From Actinomycetes bacterium (GTDB lineage: Bacteria; Actinomycetota; Acidimicrobiia; Acidimicrobiales; RAAP-2): DNA of 64,000 bases. The notes beneath the pieces are model-generated. The model was not told where the DNA came from. It did not search any database and was given only the letters and a program-made list of their open reading frames with translations. Every line of letters begins with the position of its first letter. Position 1 is the stretch's first letter. Position numbers and translations under genes: made by a program. Below are positions 61,408 to 64,000 of this stretch, in pieces. The stretch is from the NCBI GenBank assembly GCA_021791895.1, contig JAJYVS010000006.1:27045-91044 (forward strand), read 5' to 3'.

Positions 61408-63393
61408 CTACTCGAGCCCCTGGCGCTCGCTCAGCCTGGGTCCTGTGACGCGCCGTCCGGACCGGTCGACCAGCTGGCGCACCGAGGCCGCGATCCCGCG
61501 CCCGTCCAGGCCCAGCTCGGCCAGGAGATCGTCCGGACGACCCTGGGGGATGTAGGCCCGGGGGATGCCAAGGTTGGCTACCGTCGGCACGGGTACCCCT
61601 TCGCCCCGGGCCCAGGAGGCCAGGGCGTCGGCCAGGAACATGCCGGCTCCGCCGAAGCGGACCCCGTCTTCGACCGTGACCACGAGGTCGTGTCTGGCCG
61701 CGTCGGCCAACAGGTCGGGGTCGGGGGGGCTGACCACCCGGACGTCCCACACGCTCGGGGCCATACCTTCGGCGTCGAGCTCTCGGGCCGCGTCCTCGCA
61801 CGCCGCCAGCATCTTGCCCACCGCGAGCAGGCACACCGAGCCGTCTCCGACCCGACTCCGGCGACCGGACAGGCCCTGCCCGATCTTTTCTAGGCCTCGG
61901 TGCGGTGGCGGCGTGGTCGGGAACCGGATCACTGAGGGGCCGTCCAGGCCGAGAGCCTCGGCCAGCATCACGGGGACCTCCTCGGCGCACGAGGGGGCGA
62001 AGACGGTCATGTTGGGCATGGTCAGGGTGAGGGCGAGGTCCCAGATGCCGTGGTGGCTCGGCCCGTTCTCCCCGGTGATCCCGGCCCGGTCGAGCACGAA
62101 GACGACCGGCAGGTTGTGGAGGCCGACGTCCAGGTTGGCCTGGTCGAAGGCGCGGGAGAAGAACGTCGAGTACACCGCGACCACCGGCTTGCGACCGCCC
62201 ATGGCCAGGCCGGCCGCCGCGGTGACCTCGTGCTGCTCGGCGATCCCGACGTCGAAGCAGCGCTCCGGGAAGCGTTGCTGGAAGGCGAGCAGGCCGGTCG
62301 GCCCGGGCATGGCGGCGGTCAGGGCGACCACCCGGGGGTCGCGTTCGGCTTCGGCGATGAGGGCCCGGGTGAAGGCGTCGGTGTAGGTGGCCGCCGGCAC
62401 GCTCGCCCCGACCGGACCGCTCGGTTCCATCGCTGGGGGGGTGCCCTCCACGGTGTCGGGGGGGGAGAGGCGGGTCGCCTTCACGTCGTGGAGCCGCTGG
62501 ACCTCGTCCTCCTCCGCCGGGGCGTAGCCACGACCCTTCTGGGTGAGCACGTGGACCACGATCGGCCCGTCCCAGGCCGCGGCGTTGGCGAACGCCTGTT
62601 CCATCTGGGCGATGTCATGGCCGTCGATCGGCCCCGCGTACCGGACGCCAAGGGCCTCGAAGAAGACGTGGGGGGCCACGATCTCGCGCAGGGCGCTCGT
62701 CAGGCCGTGGACGCCGGTGGCGGCCATCTCGCCCAGGGCCGGGATGCTCTTGATGTGCCGCCGCACCCGTTCCCTGGTCTGCACGTAGGCAGGGTGGAGC
62801 CGCAGGCTCGTGAGGCTTTGGGACAGGTAGGACACGGTCGGGGCATAGGAGCGCCCGTTGTCGTTGAGCACGACCACCACCCGGCTGGCGGAGTGGCCCA
62901 GGTTGTTGAGCGCCTCGTAGGCCATGCCCCCGGTGAGGGCTCCGTCGCCCACCACCGCCACCACCCGGCGGCTCCCGCCGAACCCGACCAGTTCGCCGCT
63001 CAGCGCCAGCGCCGTGGCCAGGCCGTGGGCGTAGGAGAGGGCAGTGGAGGCGTGACTGTTCTCGATCCAGTCGTGGTCGGACTCCGACCGGTTGGGGTAG
63101 CCCGACAGCCCCCCCTCCCTGCGGAGGTCGACGAACCGGTGCCGGCGCCCGGTGAGCAGCTTGTGGACGTAGGCCTGGTGCCCGGTGTCCCACAGGATGG
63201 GGTCGTGGGGGGAGTCGAACACCCGGTGCAGGGCCAGGGTGAGCTCGACGGCGCCGAGGTTGGAGCCGAGGTGACCCCCGGTCTTGGTCACCGTCTCGAC
63301 GATGAAGGCGCGAATTTCGGTGGCCAGCTCGCTGAGCTGCTCGTATTCGAGAGACCGGAGGTCGGCTGGCGTCTCGATGCTCGGCAGGATCAT
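61408..63393 (-). CDS. dxs: 1-deoxy-D-xylulose-5-phosphate synthase
   Basis: DXS, 661 residues, condenses pyruvate and glyceraldehyde-3-phosphate with thiamine diphosphate, the first step of the MEP isoprenoid pathway. The conserved GGHLGSNLGAVELTLALHRVF near residue 39 and DTGHQAYVHKLLTGR, the ThDP-metal motif VGDGALTGGMAYEALN near 147, GPIDGHD, and the transketolase-type GIAEQHEVTAAAGLA near 378 with DRAGITGENGPSHHG are all present. The ATG at 63393 fits family length. It is divergent from tldD. Confidence 0.95.
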   Translation of the reverse strand: MILPSIETPADLRSLEYEQLSELATEIRAFIVETVTKTGGHLGSNLGAVELTLALHRVFDSPHDPILWDTGHQAYVHKLLTGRRHRFVDLRREGGLSGYPNRSESDHDWIENSHASTALSYAHGLATALALSGELVGFGGSRRVVAVVGDGALTGGMAYEALNNLGHSASRVVVVLNDNGRSYAPTVSYLSQSLTSLRLHPAYVQTRERVRRHIKSIPALGEMAATGVHGLTSALREIVAPHVFFEALGVRYAGPIDGHDIAQMEQAFANAAAWDGPIVVHVLTQKGRGYAPAEEDEVQRLHDVKATRLSPPDTVEGTPPAMEPSGPVGASVPAATYTDAFTRALIAEAERDPRVVALTAAMPGPTGLLAFQQRFPERCFDVGIAEQHEVTAAAGLAMGGRKPVVAVYSTFFSRAFDQANLDVGLHNLPVVFVLDRAGITGENGPSHHGIWDLALTLTMPNMTVFAPSCAEEVPVMLAEALGLDGPSVIRFPTTPPPHRGLEKIGQGLSGRRSRVGDGSVCLLAVGKMLAACEDAARELDAEGMAPSVWDVRVVSPPDPDLLADAARHDLVVTVEDGVRFGGAGMFLADALASWARGEGVPVPTVANLGIPRAYIPQGRPDDLLAELGLDGRGIAASVRQLVDRSGRRVTGPRLSERQGLE

Positions 63394-63628
63394 CGGCTCA
63401 CGTCGAAGAGGGGAGGGGTGGGATCGGAGCGATGAGGCCAGGCTACCCGGCCGGTCGACCCCGATCGGGCTCGTCCGGGGCCCGGCCCCCCGGCCGGGCG
63501 AATTCCGGGGCGACCGACGCCGTCGGGCTCGGTAACCTGGTCGATCGACCGGCGCGGGCGGCCGAGCCCTCCGCCCCCTTCCCGCCACCGCCCCAGGGGG
63601 TGCCGGGGGCGGTCGGTACGATACGCCG
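63394..63628. other. Divergent promoter region dxs/tldD
   Basis: 235 bp. A TACGAT hexamer at 63617-63622 lies 6 bases before the tldD ATG. No clear hexamer is found for dxs. The rest is GC-rich, with no recognised gene. Confidence 0.4.
63617..63622 (+). promoter_or_regulatory. Candidate -10 (TACGAT) of tldD
   Basis: TACGAT ends 6 bases before the ATG at 63629, close to the ideal spacing for a leaderless transcript. Confidence 0.45.
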
Positions 63629-64000
63629 ATGGTTTCTCCCCTCATCGATGCCGACGTTCTCGAACGGGTGCTGTCGACGGCGCTGGTCAAGGGCGGCGAG
63701 ATGGCCGAGGTCTTCGCCGAGGACCGGCAGAGCACCGGGGCGGTGCTCGACGACCGCCGGGTCGAGGAGCTCTCGTCGGGTCGTGAGCGAGGCGCCGGCA
63801 TCCGGGTGGTGGTCGGCGAGACGACCGGCTTCGCCCACACCGCCGACCTCTCCGAGCCGGGCCTCCTGGCGGCGGCCGAGACGGCGGCGGCGGTCGCCCG
63901 CCAAGGCGGCCAGGGGCGGTCGGTGGCGGTCGGGGCGCCCACCGGGGCGAGGCCGCGGGCGCGGGTCCTGCCCGAGACCGTCGGCAAGGCCCGCAAGCTC
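63629..64000 (+). CDS. tldD: TldD/PmbA-family metallopeptidase (5' part only)
   Basis: The first 124 codons of a plus-strand gene that continues past the right edge. The translation begins MVSPLIDADVLERVLSTAL and has VKGGEMAEVFAEDRQSTGAV, the RRVEELSSGRERGAGIRVVV and FAHTADLS motifs, the N-terminal domain of TldD. The family contains proteases that process peptides such as microcins. The metal-binding HExxxH lies beyond the window. A companion PmbA gene may follow outside it. Confidence 0.85.
   Translation, partial: MVSPLIDADVLERVLSTALVKGGEMAEVFAEDRQSTGAVLDDRRVEELSSGRERGAGIRVVVGETTGFAHTADLSEPGLLAAAETAAAVARQGGQGRSVAVGAPTGARPRARVLPETVGKARKL

Overview
The window is a stretch of GC-rich actinobacterial chromosome. 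I infer a member of the Acidimicrobiia or a close relative. The grounds are very high GC at third codon positions, frequent GTG/TTG starts, and many genes with a TANNNT hexamer 6-10 bases before the start codon, which suggests leaderless transcripts. The gene content also fits: homodimeric-type AceE, SUF rather than ISC, and an actinobacterial-type HhH-GPD protein. No species can be named from the sequence. I found no rRNA, tRNA, CRISPR array, insertion sequence or prophage.

Layout. 1-2.6 kb: the start of a type II mannose-6-phosphate isomerase-like cupin gene (cut by the window edge), an MBL-fold hydrolase, RmlC and a membrane protein. 2.8-10.9 kb: two convergent SUF iron-sulfur clusters. 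One is sufB-(small Cys protein)-sufD-Rieske-sufC on the plus strand; the other is sufC2-sufS-sufU on the minus strand. A secreted orphan and a decayed stretch lie between them. 10.9-15.8 kb: MBL hydrolase, acyl-CoA dehydrogenase, an alpha/beta-hydrolase without its serine, ThiE, an HhH-GPD protein, a small conserved protein and the remnant of an adenylate-cyclase/hydrolase gene. 16-25.8 kb: pyruvate dehydrogenase and lipoate functions, namely aceE on the minus strand, then RNase H, an SDR, an aldo/keto reductase, lpd, E2 and one gene that reads as a LipB-LipA fusion. 25.8-34.5 kb: DUF2510 membrane protein, ferritin-like diiron protein, P450, MetH, and divergently a PduO-type cobalamin adenosyltransferase followed by leucyl aminopeptidase.

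34.6-38.6 kb is the least ordinary part. It holds a 76-aa protein ending in Gly-Gly, an uncharacterised 164-aa protein, and a 649-codon frame joining a degenerate RecA-like domain, a Cys/His domain and a DnaA-like AAA+ domain. A 47-aa frame with its own Shine-Dalgarno site overlaps the linker of that protein. An opposing 227-aa unknown gene closes the block. This is my best candidate for an undescribed system, but its function cannot be read from sequence.

38.7-49.9 kb: SDR, nitroreductase, a rhodanese/E1-like protein with the domains in reversed order, methylmalonyl-CoA mutase-like large subunit, M20 amidohydrolase, biotin-dependent carboxylase alpha subunit, and divergently BirA. RmlB, RmlD and a GT2 glycosyltransferase follow. 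50.2-58.4 kb: secA-prfB-ftsE-ftsX and a large secreted protein with cell-wall-binding repeats, closed by a strong hairpin. 58.5-64 kb: dienelactone hydrolase, SSB with a small partner, MsrB, RmlA, DXS and the start of tldD.

The genes fall into a few themes. Iron-sulfur cluster assembly supplies lipoyl synthase among others, and lipoate modifies the PDH E2. Cobalamin serves MetH and the mutase, with an adenosyltransferase present. Biotin ligase sits back to back with its carboxylase. All four dTDP-rhamnose steps are present, but at three separate places.
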